DNA of 53,134 bases, taken from contig JALOMO010000002.1 in assembly GCA_025455395.1 (NCBI GenBank), positions 1 to 53,134 on the forward strand, given 5' to 3'. Positions 24,298 through 32,906 of the stretch are shown one piece after another; within the stretch, counting starts at the first letter, position 1; each line of letters starts with the position of its first letter. The stretch comes from Bacteroidales bacterium. GTDB taxonomy: Bacteria > Bacteroidota > Bacteroidia > Bacteroidales > VadinHA17. A program made the position numbers and the translations under genes. Below the pieces are notes generated by a model. The model was not told the origin of the DNA. It saw only the letters and a program-made list of their open reading frames with translations, and did no database searches.

Positions 24298-25923
24298 ATG
24301 AGTATATCAGGAAGTGAAACACAGGTGAGTTATCTTGAATATCAGGGTAAACACAAGGGGATATGGTCGTGGCTTCTCTCCACCGACCATAAGAGGATCG
24401 GGCTGCTCTATCTTTATGCCATAATAATCTTCTTCTTCGTGGCCGCCTTTCTTGGCCTTTTAATGCGCATAGAGCTTATTGCCCCGGGGAGGACAATTAT
24501 GGAGCCTCAGACATATAACGGGCTCTTTACGATACATGGAATAATAATGATCTTTGTGATTGTTATCCCCGGCCTGGCAGCAGTCTTCGGTAACTTTTTC
24601 CTTCCGATACTTATCGGCGCCAGGGATGTGGCCTTCCCAAAACTAAACCTCTTCTCCTGGTATCTATACATGATAGGAGCAATACTTGGTGTTCTTTCTC
24701 AATTCATCGGCGGTGGTGCTCCTGATACGGGATGGACCTTTTATGTCCCGTACAGTGTTGAATCTTCAACCAACGTAATCTATGCACTTACAGCAGCATT
24801 TATACTTGGATTCTCTTCAATTCTGACAGGATTGAATTTTATTGTTACCATTCACAGGATGAGGGCTCCGGGGATGGGATGGATGAGGATGCCGCTCTTC
24901 CCCTGGGCATTGTATGCCACAGCATGGATACAGGTACTTGCCACCCCCATTGTCGGGATAACACTGCTGATGGTAATAGCAGAAAGGGTTCTGAACATCG
25001 GTTTCTTTGACCCGGCTCTCGGCGGAGACCCGGTTCTGTTCCAGCATCTGTTCTGGATCTACTCCCACCCTGCCGTATATATTATGATATTGCCGGCGAT
25101 GGGAATAGTAACGGAGATTTTTCCCACTTTCAGTCAGAAGCCTGTCTTCGGTTACGGGGCTATCGTTCTTTCAAGCCTTGCAATAGCTTTCGTCGGTTAT
25201 TTTGTCTGGGGACATCACATGTTCACATCGGGCATGAGTTATAATGCACGATGGTTCTTCTCATTCCTGACATTCATTGTGGCAGTCCCAAGTGCTATTA
25301 AGGTGTTCAACTGGATATCAACTATGTATGGAGGCTCAATAGATCTTAAGCCTCCCCTGCTCTACGCTATTTCATTCATTTTCCTCTTCATGATAGGAGG
25401 TTTCACAGGTCTTGTGCTGGGCTCTCTCGCAACGAATGTTCAGACGCATGATACAGCCTTTGTTATGGCACATTTCCATTATATCATATTTGGCGGGATG
25501 GGATTTGCGTTCTTTGCAGCCATACATTACTGGGCACCAAAAATGTTTGGCAGGATGTACAACTTCAGGCTGGCTTACATTGCCTGGGGATTTAATTTCA
25601 TCGGCTTCAACATGCTATATTTCCCGCTTTTCATTGTAGGGCTGCAGGGGATGCCGAGGCGGGCTTACGACTATCTGCCTCAGTTTCAAAGCGGTCACGT
25701 GCTTTCGACAATAGGATCCTTTATTCTGTTCGCCGGGCTCTTGCTGATGGTTTACAACCTCATAAGGGGTGCAAGAAAAGGAGCTGTTGCCCCTGCAAAC
25801 CCCTGGAAAGGTGTTACACTGGAGTGGAAAATACCATCACCCCCACCTCATGAAAATTTTGACGATTTACCCGAGATAACCTCAAAACCATATCTCTTCG
25901 GAAATATCTCAGACAATAAATAG
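24298..25923 (+). CDS. ctaD: Cytochrome c oxidase subunit I, A2 type
   Basis: The 541-residue catalytic subunit with twelve helices. CuB/haem ligands are visible: H257 with the cross-linked tyrosine Y261, the pair H306-H307 in WGHHMF, and H392/H394 in AHFHYIIFG for the two haems. The helix VI motif is Y255-S-H-P-A-V-Y261, so the D-channel glutamate of A1 enzymes (HPEVY) is absent and the YS pair typical of A2 oxidases is present. The K-channel lysine is present (K335 in PSAIKVFNW) and the D-channel entrance aspartate is kept in GARDVAFP. It reduces oxygen to water and pumps protons. Subunit III follows after 11 bases. Confidence 0.97.
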   Translation: MSISGSETQVSYLEYQGKHKGIWSWLLSTDHKRIGLLYLYAIIIFFFVAAFLGLLMRIELIAPGRTIMEPQTYNGLFTIHGIIMIFVIVIPGLAAVFGNFFLPILIGARDVAFPKLNLFSWYLYMIGAILGVLSQFIGGGAPDTGWTFYVPYSVESSTNVIYALTAAFILGFSSILTGLNFIVTIHRMRAPGMGWMRMPLFPWALYATAWIQVLATPIVGITLLMVIAERVLNIGFFDPALGGDPVLFQHLFWIYSHPAVYIMILPAMGIVTEIFPTFSQKPVFGYGAIVLSSLAIAFVGYFVWGHHMFTSGMSYNARWFFSFLTFIVAVPSAIKVFNWISTMYGGSIDLKPPLLYAISFIFLFMIGGFTGLVLGSLATNVQTHDTAFVMAHFHYIIFGGMGFAFFAAIHYWAPKMFGRMYNFRLAYIAWGFNFIGFNMLYFPLFIVGLQGMPRRAYDYLPQFQSGHVLSTIGSFILFAGLLLMVYNLIRGARKGAVAPANPWKGVTLEWKIPSPPPHENFDDLPEITSKPYLFGNISDNK

Positions 25924-25934
25924 AATCCTGGCCT

Positions 25935-26549
25935 ATGTCGGTACATAACACACATTCAGAGCATATTGACAGCGAAACCGGAAAGCTGGGCATGTGGATA
26001 TTCCTGTTCACCGAATTATTTCTTTTCGGTGGGTTGTTTCTTGTATACGCGGTGTTCAGGGCAAAGTACTCCGCAGAGTTTCATTTGGCAGCCGGGGAGC
26101 TTAATGCATTCATTGGAACGATGAATACGGTCTTTCTGCTGTTCAGTAGTATGACTGTGGCAATGTCACTGACAGCTATACAGAAGGGCGACCGTAAGCT
26201 GGCTCTGTTCCTTGTATTTGTCACTATTCTGCTGGCAGGGCTATTTATGGTAAATAAATACTTCGAATGGTCTCACAAGTTCGAGTATGGTATCTACCCC
26301 GGATCAGAAGTACTTAAGAACATGAGCCACGGCGAGCTGTTGTTCTTCGGGCTTTACTATATGATGACCGGACTGCATGCCCTTCATGTGCTTGTCGGAA
26401 TGGTGCTGCTTTCAATCAATGTTGTTAAGATAAGATCCGGTTCTGTCAACAGTGACCATTATCTGATGCTTGAGAACAGTGCCCTTTACTGGCATCTCGT
26501 TGACCTGATCTGGATATTCCTCTTCCCTCTATTATACCTTATAACCTGA
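25935..26549 (+). CDS. ctaE: Cytochrome c oxidase subunit III, short form
   Basis: A 204-residue membrane protein with five helices; the two N-terminal helices of the long form are missing, as in caa3 and bo3-type oxidases. Family features are KLGMWIFLFTELFLFGG at residues about 15-31 and YYMMTGLHALHVLVG near residue 140, followed by LYWHLVDLIWIFLFPLLYL. The subunit stabilises the D-channel side of subunit I. It lies between subunit I and the small subunit IV gene, 6 bases upstream of the latter. Confidence 0.94.
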   Translation: MSVHNTHSEHIDSETGKLGMWIFLFTELFLFGGLFLVYAVFRAKYSAEFHLAAGELNAFIGTMNTVFLLFSSMTVAMSLTAIQKGDRKLALFLVFVTILLAGLFMVNKYFEWSHKFEYGIYPGSEVLKNMSHGELLFFGLYYMMTGLHALHVLVGMVLLSINVVKIRSGSVNSDHYLMLENSALYWHLVDLIWIFLFPLLYLIT

Positions 26550-26555
26550 AATGCC

Positions 26556-26840
26556 ATGAAACACGAGGATAAACATATTTCAAGCTATTCATCCCTGGCA
26601 ATTGTCCTGGCCGTTTTGCTTTTACTTACAGCCTTCTCAGTGTGGATCACAGGTTTTCACTTCGGAGCATTTACTGTGGCGGTTGCCCTGATCATTGCAA
26701 GTGTCAAGGTGGCAACTGTGCTTATAAATTTCATGCATCTGAAGTTTGAAAACCTCTTTCTCAGACTCCTTGTCACAGGTGTCTTTGTAATGTTCGCACT
26801 TGTGGTAATACTGACTTTCGTAGATTATTATTTCAGATAA
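26556..26840 (+). CDS. ctaF: Cytochrome c oxidase subunit IV, prokaryotic type
   Basis: A 94-residue protein with three membrane helices. The end of the second helix, IIASVKVATVLINFMHLKFE, is the hallmark of the prokaryotic subunit IV family (COX4_pro). It is a non-catalytic accessory subunit. It sits 12 bases before the subunit II gene. Confidence 0.88.
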   Translation: MKHEDKHISSYSSLAIVLAVLLLLTAFSVWITGFHFGAFTVAVALIIASVKVATVLINFMHLKFENLFLRLLVTGVFVMFALVVILTFVDYYFR

Positions 26841-26852
26841 AAACATACAATT

Positions 26853-27782
26853 ATGTTTACAGGGGCATCAAATCTTGCTGATGGAGTAGACAAAGCGTTC
26901 CTCTTCATTTTCATAATAGCCTTCATCTTCATCATCGGCATTTCAGCATTCATGATCTGGACCCTCATTCATTTTTCCAGAAAGAAAGGCAAAGCGCCAA
27001 TGCAGTTTTCCGGAAGTATGAAGCTTGAGGTAGTATGGACAGTTATACCGACCATCCTGGTATTGCTAATGTTCTGGATCGGATGGAAGGGTTTTGCACC
27101 TATGCGCAGGGTTCCGCCTGACGCAATGCGGGTGACGGCAATAGGCCGGATGTGGGAATGGGAGTTTGTTTACCAGGACAGCATGAGATCAAAGGAGCTT
27201 GTCCTGCCTATCAACAAACCTGTTAAGCTTGACCTGGTTTCCGAAGATATCAACCACAGTCTCTTTATACCGGCATTCAGGGTTAAGGAGGATGTAATAC
27301 CGGGCTATGACAACTGGCTCTGGTTCACCCCCAATTATATCGGTGATTATGAGATTCTCTGCACTGAGTATTGCGGTCTGCTGCATTCAGCGATGATTGC
27401 AAAAACCAGGATAGTTGAACAGGAGGAATTTGACAAATGGCTGGCGGATCTCAGAACTGCATCTTTCATTCCTGATCCTGAAGGTCTTGTACTTCTGAGA
27501 GGCACAGGGTGCCTTGCCTGTCACTCTCTCGACGGCGCCAAGCTTGTTGGGCCTTCCTTCAGGGGTTTTTATGGAAGCCAGAGGATCGTAACCTCAGGAA
27601 ATACACAGAAAACCATCACAGCTGACGACGAATACCTCATCAGCTCTATATATAATCCTGATGAACAGATCGTCGAGGGTTATTCCAGAGGGCTCATGCA
27701 ATCATACAGGGGCCTGCTTAATGAGAGTGATATTTCCATTATTGCAGAATATCTGAAGACTCTAAATGGGGAAAACCAATAG
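26853..27782 (+). CDS. ctaC: Cytochrome c oxidase subunit II with fused cytochrome c domain
   Basis: A 309-residue subunit with two N-terminal helices (about 16-40 and 62-80), a CuA cupredoxin domain and a C-terminal cytochrome c domain. The CuA site is complete: H in INHSLF, then C170-x-E172-x-C174-x3-H178-x2-M181. The haem motif is CLACH (C220, C223, H224), with the probable axial methionine in GLMQSYRG. Fusion to cytochrome c makes this a caa3-type oxidase that can accept electrons from the upstream cytochrome. Unusually, there is no cleaved signal peptide and the gene comes last of the four subunits (order I-III-IV-II). The 3' end overlaps ctaB by 17 bases. Confidence 0.95.
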   Translation: MFTGASNLADGVDKAFLFIFIIAFIFIIGISAFMIWTLIHFSRKKGKAPMQFSGSMKLEVVWTVIPTILVLLMFWIGWKGFAPMRRVPPDAMRVTAIGRMWEWEFVYQDSMRSKELVLPINKPVKLDLVSEDINHSLFIPAFRVKEDVIPGYDNWLWFTPNYIGDYEILCTEYCGLLHSAMIAKTRIVEQEEFDKWLADLRTASFIPDPEGLVLLRGTGCLACHSLDGAKLVGPSFRGFYGSQRIVTSGNTQKTITADDEYLISSIYNPDEQIVEGYSRGLMQSYRGLLNESDISIIAEYLKTLNGENQ

Positions 27783-28632
27783 AAGAGGTGGCCTTGGCGC
27801 CATTGCGGAGCTGGTAAAATGGAAGCTCTCACTGGCTGTTGCATTCTCTTCTGTCACAGGTTATTTCCTCTACAGCGGCAGGGCCGGCAGTGAACTTTTT
27901 GCGGTTGCCGGTGGGGTTTTGCTACTGGCTGCAGGCGCCGCAGCACTGAATCAGTATACGGAGCGGAAGAGCGATGCCCTGATGGAGAGAACGATGGGTC
28001 GTCCTTTACCGGCCGGTATAATGAATCCAATGACGGCGCTTTCAATTTCCGGGGCCCTGCTGACATCCGGCACCCTCCTCCTTTCCGCTACCGGCCTCGT
28101 ACCAATGCTGCTTGGAATTGCCAATGTGATACTCTATAATGCAGTCTATACGGGACTAAAAAGAATTACAACATTTGCCATCGTCCCAGGTGCCGTAGTA
28201 GGCGCTGTTCCTCCCTTCATAGGATATACTGCAGCAGGAGGAGCAATGACAGACACTGTGATATTGCTCTTTGCTCTCTTCATGTTCCTCTGGCAGATAC
28301 CACATTTCTGGATTCTGCTTTTAAGATACGGACATGAATACCAGAAGGCAGGGATAAAAACCCTCTATGGTGCAATGGACAACAGGCAGATAGGGCGACT
28401 TGTATTTCTCTGGGTTACAGCATCTTCACTTCTCCTTTGGGTTCTGACCGGCATGTTTATGCCGCTGAAGGCACCGGCAGGTCTGGCGATGCTGGGACTG
28501 AATGTTACCTTCATAATACTGTTTTACAGGATTATTTTTAAAGGAAAAGAGGCTGAAGGACTGAAGAGCGCATTCATACTGATGAATACTTTCACTCTGC
28601 TCATTATGCTCATTTTAATTGCTATATCATGA
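27766..28632 (+). CDS. ctaB: Protohaem IX farnesyltransferase (haem O synthase)
   Basis: A 288-residue UbiA-family prenyltransferase with about eight to nine helices. It adds a farnesyl group to haem B to make haem O for the oxidase. The prenyl-diphosphate-binding region NQYTERKSDALMERTMGRPLP (about residues 64-84) and the second aspartate-containing loop RYGHEYQKAGIKTL match CtaB/CyoE. It overlaps the subunit II gene by 17 bases and the cyanophycinase gene by 4. No haem A synthase (ctaA) is in the window; either it lies elsewhere or the enzyme uses haem O. Confidence 0.94.
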   Translation: MGKTNRRGGLGAIAELVKWKLSLAVAFSSVTGYFLYSGRAGSELFAVAGGVLLLAAGAAALNQYTERKSDALMERTMGRPLPAGIMNPMTALSISGALLTSGTLLLSATGLVPMLLGIANVILYNAVYTGLKRITTFAIVPGAVVGAVPPFIGYTAAGGAMTDTVILLFALFMFLWQIPHFWILLLRYGHEYQKAGIKTLYGAMDNRQIGRLVFLWVTASSLLLWVLTGMFMPLKAPAGLAMLGLNVTFIILFYRIIFKGKEAEGLKSAFILMNTFTLLIMLILIAIS

Positions 28633-29501
28633 ATATCAGGATAATCATAAAAGTCTGTCTTCTCTCATTATTACAATTAAATTATATTTATTCACAAGAG
28701 ACGGCAGCCAATAGTATAACAACAGGTCCTGTAAGGGGCACTCTTGTCATTGTGGGTGGCGGAAGATTATCTGACACGATCATTGAGAAATTTATTGAGC
28801 TTGCAGGAGGTGCTGAGGCACGCATTGTTCTCGTTCCAACAGCAGCAGGTGCCTCTGGTTATGCAGACAGTGAAGGTGATATGCTCAGGTCACGTGGCGC
28901 AAAAAATGTTACCTTACTTCACACTGAAAACAGGGATACTGCCAACAGCCCTTACTTTGCCAGACCTCTTGAAAGTGCCACCGGGATATGGTTCGGCGGA
29001 GGGCGTCAGTGGCGCCTGGTCGACGCATATAAGGGAACCCTCACAGAGACACTGTTCAGAAAGGTTCTTGATCGCGGAGGGGTGATCGGAGGAACTTCTG
29101 CCGGAGCAACAATACAGGGTTCCTTCCTTGCAAGGGGAGATACCAAAAATAACCAGATAATGTTGGGCGACCACCAGGAGGGCTTTGGGTTTGTAAGCAA
29201 CATAGCCATTGATCAGCATGTGCTTGCAAGAAACCGTCAGTTCGACATGTATGAGATCCTCAGGGAGAGGCCTGAACTGCTTGGAATAGGAATTGACGAA
29301 AATACTGCTGCCATTGTAAGGGGAGACACCCTTGAAGTTCTTGGAGCAAGCTATGTTCTTATCTATGACAGATCATTCTGGTCTCGCGAGGGAAGTGACA
29401 TGAAAAAGCTTCCAGATAATGAATTACTCTTTTACATGCTTAAACAGGGTGACCGATATGACCTCAGGAAGAGGGCAGTACTGGTTCAGTCTCCCAGATA
29501 G
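28629..29501 (+). CDS. cphB: Exported cyanophycinase (peptidase S51)
   Basis: A 290-residue serine hydrolase that releases Asp-Arg dipeptides from cyanophycin in characterised members. A signal peptide of about 22 residues (ending IYSQ) means it is exported, like the extracellular CphE group. The nucleophile is S157 in GGTSAGATIQG, and the conserved AIDQHVLARNRQFD around residues 194-207 supplies the family histidine and arginines. GGGR and WFGGGRQWRLV are the other S51 landmarks. It overlaps ctaB by 4 bases although the functions are unrelated. There is no cyanophycin synthetase here, which fits scavenging of polymer from other cells, or a related peptide substrate. Confidence 0.88.
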   Translation: MNIRIIIKVCLLSLLQLNYIYSQETAANSITTGPVRGTLVIVGGGRLSDTIIEKFIELAGGAEARIVLVPTAAGASGYADSEGDMLRSRGAKNVTLLHTENRDTANSPYFARPLESATGIWFGGGRQWRLVDAYKGTLTETLFRKVLDRGGVIGGTSAGATIQGSFLARGDTKNNQIMLGDHQEGFGFVSNIAIDQHVLARNRQFDMYEILRERPELLGIGIDENTAAIVRGDTLEVLGASYVLIYDRSFWSREGSDMKKLPDNELLFYMLKQGDRYDLRKRAVLVQSPR

Positions 29502-29541
29502 ACAACTGTATCTTAATCAAACATTAATCAATATTGATAGT

Positions 29542-31107
29542 ATGAAAAGAATTTCTTCGTTTTCACTTCTGTTTCTTCTTTCAGTTGCATTGTTCTCTCA
29601 ACCAGTCACACCCTCAGAAATTGACAGGCTCGTGGCCAGAACAATGGAAGCCTTTAATGTCCCCGGAATTGCCGTCGGAGTTGTCAAGGATGGCAAACTA
29701 ATTCATTCAAAAGGATATGGTGTAAAGTCCATAAATACAAAGGAGAATATGGATGAGAACACACTCTTCGCGATAGCATCAAACTCAAAAGCATTTACTG
29801 CAGCAGCATTGGCAATTCTAATTGATGAAGGGAAGCTGAAATGGGACAGCCGGGTGACAGATTTCATACCCGAGTTCAGGCTCTATGATCCTTACGTTAC
29901 TGAGGAATTCACTATTGCAGATCTCCTGACACACCGGAGCGGCATGGGCCTCGGAGCCGGAGACCTGATGCTTTGGCCGGATTCGGCCAGATTTTCAAAG
30001 GAAGAGATAATTCATAATCTGCGTTATCTGCCAAGAGTATCATCATTCCGAACCAAGTATGACTATGACAACCTGTTATATGTCGTTGCGGGTGAAGTTG
30101 TTCTCAGAATTACCGGTATGAGCTGGGAGGAGTTCGTCGAGACAAGGATAATGAAGCCACTTGAAATGAACAGCTCAGCTGCATCATTTTCAAGACTGAA
30201 GGACAGGTCAAATATTATTGATGCACATGTACCCGTCGATGGCAAGCTTCAGGTTGTGCCCAAGCAGGAAGGGAAAATGCATAATTCTGCAGGTGGCATC
30301 TACAGCAATGTTACTGACATGAGCAAATGGGTCATCACACAGATCAACGGCGGTAAGTATGGTGAAAACCTTGAGCAACAACTTTTCTCAGAAGAGATGC
30401 ACAGAGAGATGTGGACTATGCATACCATAATTCCTGTCAGAAGCAGATCATCATACAACACACACTTCTATGGTTACGGACTTGGATGGTTCCTGAGTGA
30501 CGTAAAAGGATATTTCCAGGCATCTCATACCGGAGGGCTGATGGGCATTGTTACACAGGTAACGATAATACCTGAGCTGCAGCTTGGTATAATTGTTTTC
30601 ACCAACCAGCAGGAAGGAGCTGCATTTACAGCAATCAGTAACACAATAAAGGACAGTTACTTAGGAATTAAAGGCGTAGACAGGGTAAAAGAACAACAGG
30701 AGCGGGTTCAGAAGAATCAGGAAGAAGCCAGAAAGATAACCGATGAAATATGGGCTAAGATTGCAGAACAGCAGAAAAACAGAGATATGACAATAAATCA
30801 TGATCTGTATACCGGAAGGTACACTGACATCTGGTTCGGTGACATTCTCATCTCCTCTGCTGAAGGAAAATTACGCTTCAACTCTGTCAAGTCACCTAAA
30901 ATGCGGGGAGAGATGATTTACTACACAGGCAATACATTTATTGTCAGATGGGATGACAGGAGCCTGGATGCTGACGCCTTTGCAATATTCTCACTTGATA
31001 AAACAGGCAGACCGGCAGGCATAAAAATGGAGGCGATCTCCCCTCTTACAGATTTCAGCTTTGACTTTCAGGATCTCAATTTATTAAGGCAGGAGGATAA
31101 TAACTAA
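29542..31107 (+). CDS. Exported serine beta-lactamase-like hydrolase with C-terminal DUF3471
   Basis: A 521-residue protein with a signal peptide (cleavage near LFSQ, residue 20). The beta-lactamase/class C penicillin-binding fold is complete: S80-x2-K83 in ASNSKAFT, the tyrosine motif Y175-D-N177, and HTGG in ASHTGGLMG for the KTG-like strand. After a charged helical linker (about residues 380-420) the last 100 residues match DUF3471, a lipocalin-like domain common in Bacteroidota members. Such enzymes are more often esterases or D-amino-acid peptidases than antibiotic-resistance enzymes. A longer frame from 29419 overlaps the cyanophycinase gene, but the ATG at 29542 gives a clean signal peptide. 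Confidence 0.88.
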   Translation: MKRISSFSLLFLLSVALFSQPVTPSEIDRLVARTMEAFNVPGIAVGVVKDGKLIHSKGYGVKSINTKENMDENTLFAIASNSKAFTAAALAILIDEGKLKWDSRVTDFIPEFRLYDPYVTEEFTIADLLTHRSGMGLGAGDLMLWPDSARFSKEEIIHNLRYLPRVSSFRTKYDYDNLLYVVAGEVVLRITGMSWEEFVETRIMKPLEMNSSAASFSRLKDRSNIIDAHVPVDGKLQVVPKQEGKMHNSAGGIYSNVTDMSKWVITQINGGKYGENLEQQLFSEEMHREMWTMHTIIPVRSRSSYNTHFYGYGLGWFLSDVKGYFQASHTGGLMGIVTQVTIIPELQLGIIVFTNQQEGAAFTAISNTIKDSYLGIKGVDRVKEQQERVQKNQEEARKITDEIWAKIAEQQKNRDMTINHDLYTGRYTDIWFGDILISSAEGKLRFNSVKSPKMRGEMIYYTGNTFIVRWDDRSLDADAFAIFSLDKTGRPAGIKMEAISPLTDFSFDFQDLNLLRQEDNN

Positions 31108-31128
31108 AACCAACATTATGTGGCAGAT

Positions 31129-32895
31129 ATGACCGAAGGAAAACGTAGGGGCGGTCAGTTCCCGGTGCCGGTGAGGAGGCCCGCGAAAGAACGGAAAGGA
31201 TATGATATATATCCCTCATTCAGGATTGGTGAGAATCAAATATTTCACGGATATGAATCTCTCGCTGAATTAATTCTGCAGCACAGGATTGTACTGATCG
31301 ACGGTTATGCCGGTGTTTACTTTGATCATATTCACAATAGAATTGACTATGAACTTAGAAGAAAAGGGACAAGAGTCAGATGGATCAACACTTCAGATTT
31401 CTTGAGACCTGAAGATGAAATAATAGGGCTCACCGCCCCTTTTACGGGTGGGACCGACCCTCTCTTCGGTACAAGATGTAACCTGAACCTTAAGGATTTT
31501 TTCATATCATCTGAATTCATGCCTGTCAGTCATGGCGAGGCTTATGACATCTGCATTATAATTGGTACGGGAGCAAGCCTTTCGGCAGCGCAGGGTCTCT
31601 TGATATATATTGACCTGCCAAAGAATGAACTGCAGTACAGGGCAAGAGAGCGAAAGATTTTCAACCTGGGATTATCAACAGCTGACGACCCCAAGGTAAT
31701 GTACAAACGGTCATATTTTATTGATTGGCCGGTGCTTAACAGGCATAAGCAGTCTCTCCTCCACAAGGTCGACATCCTTCTTGACGGGCAGCGTAAGGAT
31801 GATCCGGTATGGATCTGCGGAGATGATTTCCGCAAGGCAATAAATACCATGAGCCGTAACTTTTTTCGTGTCAGGCCATGGTTTGAGCCCGGCCCCTGGG
31901 GCGGAACATGGATTAAAGACCGGATTGAAGGTCTGAACCACGAGGTCCCTAACTACGCATGGTCTTTCGAGCTGATCACACCTGAGAACGGACTATTGCT
32001 TGAAAGCTCATCCCTGTTGCTCGAAGCTTCTTTCGACTGCCTGATGTTCCTTGAGGGAGAAGCCGTGCTGGGTGATTGCTACCACCGGTTCGGGGCTGAA
32101 TTTCCGATCAGATTTGACTTCCTCGACACTTATGACGGTGGCAATCTGTCAATCCAGTGCCATCCAAGACCAGAATACACAAAAAAACACTTTGGTGAGA
32201 GTTTTACGCAGGAGGAGACATACTACATCATCGACACAAAAGACAATGCAGTAGTCTATCTTGGATTTCAGGACAATATAAACCCTGACGATTACAGGAG
32301 AGCATTGAAAAAAAGCGCTGAGACGCTGCAGCCGTTGGATGTTGACAGATACATCCGTAAACACCCGGCGTCAAAGCATGATCTCTTCCTTATACCTTAC
32401 GGCACAGCTCACGGTTCAGGACAAAATAACCTCGTTCTCGAGATAAGCTCAACACCTTATATCTTTACATTCAAGATGTACGACTGGCTGAGAATGGATC
32501 TGAACGGCAAGCCCCGTGACCTGAACATCGACAGGGCAATGGAAAACCTTTACTTCGACATAAAAGGCAATTATGTCACCGACCATCTCAAATCAAAACC
32601 CTATGTTTTAAATGAGGGTAAAGACTGGCAGCTCTGGCATCTTCCCACTCATGAGTCTCACTTTTATGACGTTCACAGATATACCTTTGAAACATCAATT
32701 GATATCCAAACCCAAAACAAATGTCTGGTAATGAGTCTTGTAGAGGGGGACAGCATTTTAGTGAAGACCTTGAGCGGTGTTTCCCAACAGTTCAATTATG
32801 CAGAAACATTTGTTATTCCGGCCGCTGCCGGAAGTGTAAGAATAAAGAATCTTTCAGGAGGTAAGGCACTGCTCATCAAAGCCTTTGTTAAATAA
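31129..32895 (+). CDS. Class I mannose-6-phosphate isomerase-like protein with N-terminal kinase-like domain
   Basis: A protein of 588 residues (591 if a GTG at 31120 is used). The C-terminal half, from about residue 255 (FEPGPWGGTWIKD), is a class I phosphomannose isomerase: the zinc ligands are H345 in QCHPRPEY, E363 in QEETYYI and H428 in YGTAHGSG, and YDWLRMDLNGKPRDLNI is the conserved arginine region. The first 240 residues resemble a nucleoside-kinase-like fold (VLIDGYAGVYF, later YIDLPKNELQYRARERK) but have no Walker A loop, so phosphotransfer by this part is unlikely. Expected reaction: mannose-6-phosphate to fructose-6-phosphate in the cytosol. It begins an apparent sugar operon and is followed by the GH38 gene after 11 bases. 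Confidence 0.85.
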   Translation: MTEGKRRGGQFPVPVRRPAKERKGYDIYPSFRIGENQIFHGYESLAELILQHRIVLIDGYAGVYFDHIHNRIDYELRRKGTRVRWINTSDFLRPEDEIIGLTAPFTGGTDPLFGTRCNLNLKDFFISSEFMPVSHGEAYDICIIIGTGASLSAAQGLLIYIDLPKNELQYRARERKIFNLGLSTADDPKVMYKRSYFIDWPVLNRHKQSLLHKVDILLDGQRKDDPVWICGDDFRKAINTMSRNFFRVRPWFEPGPWGGTWIKDRIEGLNHEVPNYAWSFELITPENGLLLESSSLLLEASFDCLMFLEGEAVLGDCYHRFGAEFPIRFDFLDTYDGGNLSIQCHPRPEYTKKHFGESFTQEETYYIIDTKDNAVVYLGFQDNINPDDYRRALKKSAETLQPLDVDRYIRKHPASKHDLFLIPYGTAHGSGQNNLVLEISSTPYIFTFKMYDWLRMDLNGKPRDLNIDRAMENLYFDIKGNYVTDHLKSKPYVLNEGKDWQLWHLPTHESHFYDVHRYTFETSIDIQTQNKCLVMSLVEGDSILVKTLSGVSQQFNYAETFVIPAAAGSVRIKNLSGGKALLIKAFVK

Positions 32896-32906
32896 TAGTA
32901 ACAGCG

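Noticed and set aside
29542-31107. Antibiotic resistance (class C beta-lactamase).
   Set aside because: The SxxK/YxN/HTGG motifs are shared by many esterases and peptidases, and the DUF3471 tail is typical of Bacteroidota non-resistance members.
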